Below the pieces are notes generated by a model that was not told where the DNA came from, made no database searches, and worked only from the letters and a program-made list of their open reading frames with translations. 64,000 nucleotides of DNA from Hymenobacter guriensis (GTDB lineage Bacteria; Bacteroidota; Bacteroidia; Cytophagales; Hymenobacteraceae), in the NCBI RefSeq assembly GCF_015773195.1, contig NZ_JADWYK010000001.1:434001-498000 (forward strand), given 5' to 3'. Below are positions 33,644-43,155 of this stretch, in pieces (within the stretch, counting starts at the first letter, position 1; each line of letters starts with the position of its first letter). Position numbers and translations under genes: made by a program.

Positions 33644-34591
33644 CTAGTATCTCATTAGTAATTTATTTTTAATAATAGACAAAACATGTTTTAGTATTCT
33701 TACATCACCTTTTCTTTCGATAAGCAGCTTTATTTTATCCATTAGAACAGGCCTATCTTCCCATTGAGGATTTGTTTTAATTTTTTCAAACAAATCCGCA
33801 GTAAATTTTTTCACAAATATCTTTTTGTTATTCAAATCATTCAATTGAACAACTTCAGAAACAAACTTTAATACATATTCGTCCACAGGTTTTTTCCGCG
33901 AATAGTAATGATATACATATTTATCGGAAGCCTGTACATTTGTTTGAGTCTGAAATATCAACGAAAACGAATATTGCTCTATTACAAACACTTTTACTCG
34001 TTCATACAAATAATCAGTAAGTTCCAAAGACAAATCTATTAAATTTAAGTTTTTATGACTAAAACCAATAACTCCTGTATTCCAAGAATAGTTATTTCCA
34101 GAGAATTCAAACTCAAGGCCTTGGATTCTGATTTTATTATTTTTTATAACTGGAAGAAATAAGGAGCTATTTCTTCCGCCTTTCGACACTGCTTCATTAA
34201 ATGAATATTCCCTAGCGTACAGAATTGTTTTATCTTGCCCATACATAGCCAATAACGGCCCACTATCAGTATACAAAAATGTATCAGAATCCAAAAACAA
34301 AACATCATTATCAGGATATTTTATTGTGGCATCCTGGATAGCTTTAACTTTGACACGAAACATGAAGTTATCCTTGCCTTTCCAATCGGCTAATACTTCA
34401 GGTGTTAGGTTTACAAAGGTTATCTGTATATCCTTGAAATAAGGCTCAAAATACTTCTCATTATCAGTATATAAGATAAAACTTATTTTATCTGATGCAT
34501 TTTCAGTCCATGCATACAGACTCAGCATAGACATAACTATCCTTTGATACTCGATTTCACGACTATGAGCTAGTCCAACAAAAGTTACCAT
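33644..34591 (-). CDS. AT-rich putative glycosyltransferase (GT-A-like, DxD)
   Basis: 315 residues, strongly AT-rich and Lys/Asn/Phe-rich against its neighbours. A DVLFLDSDTFLY segment near residue 100 provides a D-x-D motif like that of GT8-type or other GT-A transferases, and WNTGVIGF with IDLSLEL resembles the acceptor-side pattern of those families. I do not recognise the exact family. Codon use points to recent transfer into the polysaccharide locus. The gene starts 33 bp past the end of the GT4 gene upstream. Confidence 0.7.
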   Translation of the reverse strand: MVTFVGLAHSREIEYQRIVMSMLSLYAWTENASDKISFILYTDNEKYFEPYFKDIQITFVNLTPEVLADWKGKDNFMFRVKVKAIQDATIKYPDNDVLFLDSDTFLYTDSGPLLAMYGQDKTILYAREYSFNEAVSKGGRNSSLFLPVIKNNKIRIQGLEFEFSGNNYSWNTGVIGFSHKNLNLIDLSLELTDYLYERVKVFVIEQYSFSLIFQTQTNVQASDKYVYHYYSRKKPVDEYVLKFVSEVVQLNDLNNKKIFVKKFTADLFEKIKTNPQWEDRPVLMDKIKLLIERKGDVRILKHVLSIIKNKLLMRY

Positions 34592-34624
34592 TTGGCCAGT
34601 TTTATATTCCGATGAGAAAGGTTT

Positions 34625-35764
34625 TTACAGATTTTCAGCAGTTAATAGCTGATCCAGGAATAGCTCTACCGGACTAGCTGCCATTTTATTTTTGCCAAAA
34701 ATTGACGCCTGTTGGCCGATTTTCTGCCAATTGTATCTATCATTCCATGCAACCTCCAGTATCTGATCCAGCGCGTGGGAAGTTATGCCCTCTGCAATGT
34801 AACCAGTGTCACCAGAAGTAATCCATTCTGGAACAATACCTACTCGTGTAGATACTACAGGCCTCCCACAAATCATAGCTTCGGCCACAACCATTGGCCC
34901 GGAGTCAATTCGTGAAGGAACAATTAACAGATGGCATTCTGCCCATATAGCTGCCATATTCGCTACGTGCCCCCGAAATTTTACTTTATCATCAATCCGA
35001 TAAAATGAAGCTAATCGTTTCAGGTAATCCAAATCTGGTCCGGTCCCAAATAAGTTAAGTTGCCAGGGACGGTCTTTCCATTTTTTGGAGCTTAATGCCT
35101 CAAAGAGAATATCCTGCCCCTTGGCAAGAATCGTCAGGCTCCCGATGCAAGCCAGTTGCGGTACATCTATTGTGGTTGCAGGGAATGGTATAGGGTATTC
35201 TGCCGGTAAGTTGAGCAGGTTTGAAACCTGAATATTATTGGTGATGCTATGAGCTAGCTGTCTTTCAATTATTGCCTTCTGTTGAAGCGATACCGTAAAT
35301 ACCTTAACTGCTCCTTCGAATATGCTGACTATAAATTTTTGTTGCTTCTCAGCAAATGTTACCACCTCATTGTATGAATGACAAATAAGATGGTAAGGAA
35401 TGGCATTTTCTTTAGCGAAGGCAAGTAGCTCTGGCCAATACCTCAAGGTATAAGCCCCCCCCTGGTTAAAGAGGATAACGTCGGGGTTGAATTTTTTAAT
35501 AGCGGCAACTTCAGGAGAACTTACTTTAGCAGCCTTATATAGCTTATTGATCAGCCTTGTTTTCAACGTAGGATGAGGCCTGAAATAGGACACTGCACCC
35601 TTTTGGATAAGCTTATTAATATTTGCATGCGGTGAGGGCCATTCAAAGGCCGAAAAAAAAACCTCATGGCCCTGCTCCAAAGCATAGGCAGCAGTATTGC
35701 TCCATAGCACTTCGCTTCCACCCCACGGTGCGTTTGCCATTAAGGAAATGAAAGCTATGCGCAT
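34625..35764 (-). CDS. glycosyltransferase family 4
   Basis: 379 residues. The start RIAFISLMANAPWGGSEVLW has the glycine-rich acceptor loop; the donor region is SRIDSGPMVVAEAMICGRPVVSTRVG with conserved E-x7-G-like spacing, preceded by LFGTGPDLDYLKRL. GC content is lower than the genome norm. It forms part of the AT-rich block with the ABC exporter upstream (39 bp gap). Confidence 0.87.
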   Translation of the reverse strand: MRIAFISLMANAPWGGSEVLWSNTAAYALEQGHEVFFSAFEWPSPHANINKLIQKGAVSYFRPHPTLKTRLINKLYKAAKVSSPEVAAIKKFNPDVILFNQGGAYTLRYWPELLAFAKENAIPYHLICHSYNEVVTFAEKQQKFIVSIFEGAVKVFTVSLQQKAIIERQLAHSITNNIQVSNLLNLPAEYPIPFPATTIDVPQLACIGSLTILAKGQDILFEALSSKKWKDRPWQLNLFGTGPDLDYLKRLASFYRIDDKVKFRGHVANMAAIWAECHLLIVPSRIDSGPMVVAEAMICGRPVVSTRVGIVPEWITSGDTGYIAEGITSHALDQILEVAWNDRYNWQKIGQQASIFGKNKMAASPVELFLDQLLTAENL

Positions 35765-35803
35765 TGGATTTGAAATTACCTGTTTATACTATCGAAGCTT
35801 GCT

Positions 35804-37573
35804 TTATACAATCCGACGAATCAAAGATTCGTACTGATGCTCCGCAATGATTTTACCTTCATTCAACTCGTATATCCGGTCACATTCACGCAGGGTGGTA
35901 ATGCGGTGAGCAATTATTAATATGGTGATATCCGTTTGCGAAAGTTTATTGATAGCTTCATTTACTTCCCGTTCGGTTTCATTATCAAGCGCGCTCGTGG
36001 CTTCATCAAGCACCAATATTTCGGTCTTTTTATACATAGCGCGCGCTATACCGATACGCTGCCGTTGCCCACCGGACAGCTTAGACCCTCTTTCCCCTAT
36101 ATAGGTATTAACACCCTCGGGTAGGCCTTTTATAAAACTTTGTAAGGAGGCTTGCTCTATAGCGTATTGCAAACGCTCCTCATCTACGTCGGTTTCTCCT
36201 AAAGTAATATTATCCTTTATCGAAGCTTCCATTAAGAAGGTATCCTGCTTTACATAGCCGATAATTTTATGCCATGCCTGTAAATGTTGGCTTGTTAGTC
36301 GCTCACCGTCAATGGCTATATGCCCGCTCTGCTCCGTATAAAAACGCAGCAGAATATTCATCAGCGTGGTTTTTCCTGAGCCGGAGCTGCCTATAAACCC
36401 GATCTTTTCTCCTTTTTTTATATCAATATTTATATCCTGAAGTGTAGGCCGGACAGCGCCAGGGAAGCTGAAGTTTACATTCTGAAATGATAATGACTGT
36501 TCAAACCGTAAGGGTAGCTGCTGTGGGTGAGGGGCCTCAACATACTCATCACCTCGGAATTTCTCCAATGCCTCAATAGTGTACTGGCTGGTTTTTAGTT
36601 GCAGCATAGCCGTAAGAATCCGGTTCACCGAGGGCATAAGCCGGTAAGCAGCAGCTGCGAAAAGCCCTACTAGGGAGATAAGGCTGGTTGAGTCCGGCGC
36701 GATTAGGATAGCATACAGGAATATGGTAATAACTCCTAATATAGCTACCATTTCAATTAGCTTCAGCGGTAGCAGCGTGTACAAATATGCCTCTGCTTCA
36801 AGAACCTGAATATTTTGCTGCTTTTCTATTGCCGAATCACTGAAATGTTTTTGCTTGTTGGCCAGCTTCAATTCCACGTAGCCGGAAAATAACTCGTTTA
36901 CAATACCCATTGTAGCAGGGCGAAGCACATTGAGCTTGCTTCCTATTCTTTGCGACTTTACGCGCAGTGCCCGGTAGGCAAGAAACGTAGCGGGAAACAA
37001 TACCAGCCCGAGAATAACCAGCAAAAGCGGTTTATAAATAAAAATACCAACTACAATAACTACGACAATGCAAATTTCTGACAGGAGGATAAATATTTGA
37101 CGAACAATACCTATAACATAGTAAGTAGGAACTGTAATTGTACTGTTTACCAGTGCCGCAGAGCCAACATCAGTGAAATGCCAGAAAGGAAAATGCAAAT
37201 ATTTATACATCTGGCTCTTCACAACGGAAAGACCAACTCTGGCAGTAAAGCGGGTTTGCAAATAACTTACCCAGGTAGAAAAAGCATTTTTTGCCAGAAA
37301 AAAAATAAAAATACCAACAATCAACAGAACAAGGAAAATCTTTTCCGACTCAATACCTAAGAAATTATAAATACTAAATATTATTTCATTTTTTTGAATT
37401 CCGCCTGGTTCGCCCGCTACCATCATGACGGGCACCAAGGCAGCTAAACCAATTACATCAAGAAACGAAGCAAATAGCAGCAGCAGAAACATCCCGACGG
37501 CTTCCCGCTTCTGAGAGTGGCTAAGGTAGTATTGGATACTCTCGATACTACGGTTTACGATTCCAGTATTCAT
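35804..37573 (-). CDS. ABC exporter (PglK/MsbA-like flippase candidate)
   Basis: 589 residues: six membrane helices in the first 320 residues (exporter type I), then an ATPase domain with Walker A GSSGSGKTT, Q-loop YVKQDTF, signature KLSGGQRQR, Walker B ILVLDEATSALD and H-loop AHR. Full transporter as a homodimer. In this position it may flip a lipid-linked oligosaccharide, as PglK does, instead of a Wzx (inference; no Wzx-like gene is clearly present). AT-rich. Followed on the upstream side by a 28-bp perfect palindrome. Confidence 0.88.
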   Translation of the reverse strand: MNTGIVNRSIESIQYYLSHSQKREAVGMFLLLLFASFLDVIGLAALVPVMMVAGEPGGIQKNEIIFSIYNFLGIESEKIFLVLLIVGIFIFFLAKNAFSTWVSYLQTRFTARVGLSVVKSQMYKYLHFPFWHFTDVGSAALVNSTITVPTYYVIGIVRQIFILLSEICIVVVIVVGIFIYKPLLLVILGLVLFPATFLAYRALRVKSQRIGSKLNVLRPATMGIVNELFSGYVELKLANKQKHFSDSAIEKQQNIQVLEAEAYLYTLLPLKLIEMVAILGVITIFLYAILIAPDSTSLISLVGLFAAAAYRLMPSVNRILTAMLQLKTSQYTIEALEKFRGDEYVEAPHPQQLPLRFEQSLSFQNVNFSFPGAVRPTLQDINIDIKKGEKIGFIGSSGSGKTTLMNILLRFYTEQSGHIAIDGERLTSQHLQAWHKIIGYVKQDTFLMEASIKDNITLGETDVDEERLQYAIEQASLQSFIKGLPEGVNTYIGERGSKLSGGQRQRIGIARAMYKKTEILVLDEATSALDNETEREVNEAINKLSQTDITILIIAHRITTLRECDRIYELNEGKIIAEHQYESLIRRIV

Positions 37574-37597
37574 TTGAGAAAGGTCAAGGCACTAAAG

Positions 37598-37625
37598 AGC
37601 GTGCTAAATGATCATTTAGCACGCT
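37598..37625. repeat. 28-bp perfect palindrome between UDP-glucuronate decarboxylase and ABC exporter genes
   Basis: AGCGTGCTAAATGA followed by its exact complement, with centre TGATCA and no spacer. It lies 67 bp downstream of the decarboxylase stop and 25 bp upstream of the exporter start (both leftward). It may act as a terminator, an operator or a recombination site. Confidence 0.9.
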
Positions 37626-37691
37626 ACACTCTACGTTATTTATTCCGGAAAACGTATTCAGGAACAGATAACCGTTGTTTTACAACAACAA

Positions 37692-38642
<951 letters not shown>

Positions 38643-38702
38643 TAGCTGGAAAAGTTAATTGAAGCCTGCAGCTGCCAGCACCGGCTGGCAGCCCACGCCG
38701 AA

Positions 38703-40040
38703 CTATGCGGGTTCCTGATGATGCGTGCGAATACCAATGCAGTGGTAGGCAAAACCGGCCTGCTCCATTTCGGTAGCCTCGTAAATATTACGGCCGTCGA
38801 ACACCACTTTATTTTTCATTAGCCGGGCCACTACCTCAAAGTTAGGCGCGCGGAACTCGGGCCACTCCGTCACCACCAGCAGCGCATCGGCGTCAATGAC
38901 GGCGTCGTACTGGTCTTTGGCGTACGTGATAGTGTCGTGCAGGGTGTGCCGGGCTTCGGGCATAGCCACGGGGTCGTAGGCCGATACGGTACAGCCTTCC
39001 GCCAGCAGCTTCTCGATGATAACTAGGGAAGGAGCCTCCCGCATATCATCGGTCTTGGGCTTGAACGACAGGCCCCATAAGGCCAGCTTTTTGCCTTTCA
39101 GGTCGCCGCCGAAGTGCTTTCTTACCTTATTGAACAGAACTTCCTTCTGGGCATCATTCACGCTTTCCACAGCCTTCAGTACCTGCATGTCGTAGCCATT
39201 CTCAGCCGCTGTTTTGATGAGAGCTTTTACGTCCTTCGGAAAGCAGGAGCCGCCGTAGCCAATACCGGGGTAGATAAATTTGGTGCCGATGCGGGCGTCG
39301 GAGCCAATGCCTTTGCGTACCATATTCACATCGGCCCCCATGATTTCGCAGAGGTTGGCAATGTCGTTCATAAACGAAATCTTGGTAGCCAACATCGAGT
39401 TGGCCGCGTATTTCGTCATCTCCGCCGACGGGATATCCATGAAGATGATCGGGTGACCGTTGAGCAGGAAGGGCTTGTATAGCTTGCGCATAACCTCTTC
39501 AGCCCGCTCCGATGACACGCCAACCACAATGCGGTCCGGCTTCAGGAAGTCATCAATAGCGGCGCCTTCTTTCAGGAACTCGGGGTTGGAAGCCACGTCG
39601 AAGTCGATCTGCACGCCGCGCTTTCCCAGGGCCTGCTCCAGTTCGCGGCGCACTTTGGCTGCAGTGCCTACCGGTACTGTGCTTTTGGTGACGATAACAC
39701 CGTAGCTGTTCATGTTCTCCCCTATTCCGCGGGCTACGGCCAGCACATACTTCAGGTCGGCCGAGCCATCTTCGCCGGGCGGGGTGCCTACCGCTATGAA
39801 GGCTACGTCGCAGTCTTTAATGGCCTCGCCTAGGTTGGTAGAGAAATGTAGGCGGCCCGCCTCTACGTTGCGGCTCACCATTTCTTCCAGGCCCGGCTCG
39901 TAAATCGGCAGGATGCCATGGCGCAGGTTGTCGATTTTCTTCTGGTCGATGTCGATACAGGTAACGTCAATGCCGACTTCGGCAAAGCATGTGCCTGTAA
40001 CCAATCCTACGTACCCCGTGCCTACTACTGCTATTTTCAT
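38703..40040 (-). CDS. ugd: UDP-glucose 6-dehydrogenase
   Basis: 445 residues. NAD-binding GTGYVGLVTG (7-16), catalytic Cys266 in GYGGSCFPKD, and the C-terminal ALWGLSFKPKTDDMREAPS. It oxidises UDP-glucose to UDP-glucuronate in two steps, cytosolic. It lies between asnB (40 bp) and the UDP-glucuronate decarboxylase and makes that enzyme's substrate. Confidence 0.95.
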   Translation of the reverse strand: MKIAVVGTGYVGLVTGTCFAEVGIDVTCIDIDQKKIDNLRHGILPIYEPGLEEMVSRNVEAGRLHFSTNLGEAIKDCDVAFIAVGTPPGEDGSADLKYVLAVARGIGENMNSYGVIVTKSTVPVGTAAKVRRELEQALGKRGVQIDFDVASNPEFLKEGAAIDDFLKPDRIVVGVSSERAEEVMRKLYKPFLLNGHPIIFMDIPSAEMTKYAANSMLATKISFMNDIANLCEIMGADVNMVRKGIGSDARIGTKFIYPGIGYGGSCFPKDVKALIKTAAENGYDMQVLKAVESVNDAQKEVLFNKVRKHFGGDLKGKKLALWGLSFKPKTDDMREAPSLVIIEKLLAEGCTVSAYDPVAMPEARHTLHDTITYAKDQYDAVIDADALLVVTEWPEFRAPNFEVVARLMKNKVVFDGRNIYEATEMEQAGFAYHCIGIRTHHQEPA

Positions 40041-40080
40041 ATTTGGCCTGAACCGTCGAACAATCGACTTATGCGTTAAC

Positions 40081-42000
40081 TTATTTCGTTGATGAGGGCA
40101 TCATCCACTTTTTCCACCACCACTGGAACACGATGAGCGCCCAGATCCGGGCGTGTACATCCCCGGGGCTCCGGGAGAAAAGCTGGGTTTTCAGGGCGCG
40201 GATGGCGTCCACGTCGAATACGCCCTGGGCTTCTACGAAAGCATCCGACAACAGGTCGTCCTCAATCAGCGGGCGCAGTTCCCCGCGGAACCACTTCAGC
40301 AAAGGTACTTCAAAACCATGCTTGGGGCGCTTATAGAGTTCCTCGGGCAGCATAGGCCGGAAGGCATCCTGCACGATTTTCTTCTTCATGTCCGCATCAA
40401 TCTTGCTTGCTACGGGCAGGGAGAAGGCAAAGCGCACCACGTTGGGGTCTAGGAAGGGGGGGCGCACCTCCAGGGAGTTGGCCATGCTCATCAAGTCCAC
40501 CTTGGTCAGCATATCGTAAGGCAGCACCATCGTGGTGTCGGTCAGAAGCACCTCATTCAGGTCGCCCTCGGCGTGCAGGCCTTCCAACAGGTCTTTGCGG
40601 CGCTTTTCGGCCAGCTTCTTACCTATCTTACGGCGGGAAGCGGCACTCAGCAAACTGCGCGCATCCTTGGCCGAAGCAAACGAAGCCCAGTCCCAGTACC
40701 GGTCTTTGGGCCCGCTGAGCATACCGCGCGAAAAGCGCTGAAATTGCCGGATCTTGTTGCCGAAGAAGGAATTGCGCGACTTGGGCAGCACATCCCAGAG
40801 CAGGTTCAGGCCCGTCACGGCTTCGGCCTTGAAGCCGCCCTGCCGCACCTGAAACTCGCCCATGTGCTTGTTGTAGCCCGCAAACAGTTCGTCGGCGCCG
40901 TCGCCGGACAGGGCCACGGTTACTTTCTCGCGGGTGCGTTTGCTCAGGATGTACACGGCCAGGGACGAGGAATCGGCAAAGGGCTCATCGATGTAGTTGA
41001 GCACATCGAAGATATGGTCGTACAGATCCTGGTTGGTGAGCGAGAAAACCGTGTGGTTGGTTTTGTAGCGGTCAGCAACGAGCTTGGCGTACTTGGTTTC
41101 GTCGAAGAACGGCTCGTCGCGGTAACCGATGCTGAACGTGTTCAGGTGCTGGGTGTGGCGCGAGGCCAGGGCCACAATCACCGACGAATCGATGCCCCCG
41201 CTCAGGAACGCCCCCAGCGGCACGTCGGCCACGAGGCGGCGGGCGGTGGCATCGTCGAGCAACTCCACCAGCTTGGCCTGCTGCTGCTCGTAGGAGAGCT
41301 TGTTTTTCTCGGCTTTTTTGGGGTCGTACGGAATCTTGTACCAGCGCTTACGCACCACCTTGCCGCCCTGGATGTACATATAGTGGCCCGGCAAGAGCTT
41401 TTTCACCCCTTTGAAGATGGTAGCCGGCCCCGGGATGTAGTTGAGCTGCAGGTAGTGGCTGAGGGCCACATAGTCGAGCTTGCGCGGGATACCCAGCGCC
41501 AGCAAGGACTTCATCTCGGAGGCAAACAGCAGCTTATCCTCGTCGCGGTACACCAGCAGGGGCTTCTCCCCCATTCGGTCGCGGGCCAGGAACAGGGAGT
41601 CTTCCTCCTTGTCGTAGATGGCAAAGTCGAAGAACCCGTTGAGCTTCTTCAGGAAGCTGCGCCCTTCGGAGATATAAAGCTGCAGCACAACTTCCGTATC
41701 CGTTTGGGAATGAAAGCGGTGTCCGCGCTTTACCAGCTTCTGGCGCAGCTCGCGGAAGTTGAAGATTTCGCCATTGAAGACGATGGTATAGCGACCCGAC
41801 TCGTCGGTCATCGGCTGGTTGCCGTCGGCCGTCAGGTCCAGGATGGCGAGGCGACGAAAGCCCAGCCCACACTGCTCAAACACGAAGTGCCCCTGGGAGT
41901 CGGGGCCACGGCTGCTGATAGCGTCGGTTGAGGCGCGCAGGGAGGCCAGTGCGCTACGGCCGACCTCAGTGAAAGCGAATACTCCGGAGATTCCACACAT
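40081..42000 (-). CDS. asnB: asparagine synthetase (glutamine-hydrolysing)
   Basis: 639 residues. The start must be ATG 42000 because the nucleophile is the cysteine right after Met (MCGI). The class II glutaminase domain (1-210) has RRLAILDL and NGEIFN; the synthetase domain has SGGIDSS (PPi loop) and SGDGADELFAGY. Polysaccharide-locus members of this family often amidate uronic acids or are linked to amino-sugar formation; this may apply here, since UDP-glucuronate is made next door (inference). A TACTTTTG box lies only 10 bp before the ATG. Confidence 0.92.
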   Translation of the reverse strand: MCGISGVFAFTEVGRSALASLRASTDAISSRGPDSQGHFVFEQCGLGFRRLAILDLTADGNQPMTDESGRYTIVFNGEIFNFRELRQKLVKRGHRFHSQTDTEVVLQLYISEGRSFLKKLNGFFDFAIYDKEEDSLFLARDRMGEKPLLVYRDEDKLLFASEMKSLLALGIPRKLDYVALSHYLQLNYIPGPATIFKGVKKLLPGHYMYIQGGKVVRKRWYKIPYDPKKAEKNKLSYEQQQAKLVELLDDATARRLVADVPLGAFLSGGIDSSVIVALASRHTQHLNTFSIGYRDEPFFDETKYAKLVADRYKTNHTVFSLTNQDLYDHIFDVLNYIDEPFADSSSLAVYILSKRTREKVTVALSGDGADELFAGYNKHMGEFQVRQGGFKAEAVTGLNLLWDVLPKSRNSFFGNKIRQFQRFSRGMLSGPKDRYWDWASFASAKDARSLLSAASRRKIGKKLAEKRRKDLLEGLHAEGDLNEVLLTDTTMVLPYDMLTKVDLMSMANSLEVRPPFLDPNVVRFAFSLPVASKIDADMKKKIVQDAFRPMLPEELYKRPKHGFEVPLLKWFRGELRPLIEDDLLSDAFVEAQGVFDVDAIRALKTQLFSRSPGDVHARIWALIVFQWWWKKWMMPSSTK

Positions 42001-42010
42001 AATTGGCGGG

Positions 42011-42018
42011 CAAAAGTA
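42011..42018 (-). promoter_or_regulatory. -7 promoter box close to the asnB start codon
   Basis: The minus strand reads TACTTTTG, an exact TAnnTTTG match, ending 10 bp before the ATG. Transcription would begin about 4 bases upstream of the start codon. No clear -33 TTG. Confidence 0.5.
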
Positions 42019-42128
42019 CGAACTATTAGGACTTGAAGGAGGAAATCTACCTGACCAGCCCGTAACAAAAGCCAGGCCGGCCAAGTAAAGTGGGAAGTTA
42101 TTCTCCTCACCCTTGATTTCTCAGCGCC

Positions 42129-42635
42129 ATGAATTTGCAGCAGCAACCCGACCTTCAGCAACAATTTGAAGCCGCCGTATCGCGCGTAGACAGCCTGCCC
42201 GGTGACAAAGCCGCTCCGCATATGCATGAGCTCTACGGCCTCTATAAACAAGCTACCGAAGGTGACCACGACACTAAACGGGAAGAAGTAGGCGACGATA
42301 CGCCCGACAACCCCAACGGACCGCAGGGCCTGTCGCAGGCCCAGTGGGACGCCTGGAGCAAATTTAAAGGCGTGAGCCAGGAGGATGCCCGCCGCCAGTA
42401 CGTAGAAAAAGTGGAGGAGTTGGCTGGTCAGTCGGCCAATACCGCTGCGGGAAGCGCCCAGCCTACCTCATCAACGGGCACAGCCCCCGCTCCCGAACCC
42501 AATGAAGCCGGTGCGCCGGGAATAGCCAAGGCACCGTTTGAAAACCTGGGGGGCGCATCAGCCGGTGGTCTGCGCGGTGATATCAACGCTGGCGCGCCGT
42601 ACGGGGGCGAAGACCTGCTGAAAACCCAGCAATAA
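42129..42635 (+). CDS. acyl-CoA-binding protein domain plus disordered tail
   Basis: 168 residues. Residues 8-100 match acyl-CoA-binding protein (ACBP): FEAAVSRVDSLPGD, then LYGLYKQATEGD, QWDAWSKFKGVSQEDARRQY and VEKVEEL, covering the four-helix bundle and its CoA-binding Tyr/Lys positions. The rest (100-168) is a Pro/Ala/Gly-rich tail without domain. ACBP is mainly eukaryotic and scattered in bacteria. It is divergent from asnB and stands alone; a strong bidirectional terminator follows. Confidence 0.82.
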   Translation: MNLQQQPDLQQQFEAAVSRVDSLPGDKAAPHMHELYGLYKQATEGDHDTKREEVGDDTPDNPNGPQGLSQAQWDAWSKFKGVSQEDARRQYVEKVEELAGQSANTAAGSAQPTSSTGTAPAPEPNEAGAPGIAKAPFENLGGASAGGLRGDINAGAPYGGEDLLKTQQ

Positions 42636-42671
42636 GCTCCGGTTGCCGCCCAAACGGCAGTTTCCACATGT

Positions 42672-42724
42672 GCAACAGAAAAGGCCCGCTACGTTGGAAA
42701 ACGTAACGGGCCTTTTCTGTTGCG
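42672..42724. terminator. long bidirectional hairpin terminator
   Basis: GCAACAGAAAAGGCCCG (42672-42688) is complementary to 42708-42724; an inner TACGTT/AACGTA stem continues across a short loop with one mismatched base between. It separates the convergent ACBP and sugar-ketoisomerase genes, with T/A runs for both strands. The right arm overlaps the last codons' edge of the minus gene. Confidence 0.88.
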
Positions 42725-42726
42725 CC

Positions 42727-43140
42727 TTACGGCTGACCCGGAAGCCAGACCTCCCGGAAGGTGGCGTAGTCCCGGATGTAGTCTTCTTCCTGATAGAGCT
42801 CAGAGGCAAACGTGAGCTGAATGGCCTCCTCAGCGTAGTGCATAGAGTGCCAGCTGCTCGGCGGGATGTACAGCCCCAGATGTGGACTATCGAGGCGGAA
42901 GCTCTGCAGCTGCCCATTGGCCTGTTCGGTCACTACCACAATGCGCCCGGCTACGGCTACCAGCACGTGTTCTGACTTGTAGTGGGCGTGCCGGCCCCGC
43001 ACAATTTCCTCGGGGGTATGGTAAGTCCAGAAAACGCGCCGGGGCACAAACGGCAGCACATGTCCTTCTTCCGCCACGGAAATGTAGCCGATATCGGGAC
43101 TGCCCAGCCGGGGAAATTCTATCAGTTGCGGAGCCCGCAT
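42727..43140 (-). CDS. sugar 3,4-ketoisomerase-like cupin (FdtA/WxcM C-terminal type)
   Basis: 137 residues from ATG 43140; a GTG at 43155 directly after the upstream stop is an alternative start. Cupin marks: GRHAHYKSEHVLVAVAG (metal His) and PHLGLYIPPSSWHSM. Close to the dTDP-6-deoxy-glucose 3,4-ketoisomerase family, which makes precursors of Fuc3NAc-type sugars. No aminotransferase or dTDP genes are adjacent, so the substrate is uncertain. It lies immediately downstream of the GlcD-type oxidase gene. Confidence 0.82.
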   Translation of the reverse strand: MRAPQLIEFPRLGSPDIGYISVAEEGHVLPFVPRRVFWTYHTPEEIVRGRHAHYKSEHVLVAVAGRIVVVTEQANGQLQSFRLDSPHLGLYIPPSSWHSMHYAEEAIQLTFASELYQEEDYIRDYATFREVWLPGQP

Positions 43141-43155
43141 ACGCAAGCCGCTCAC

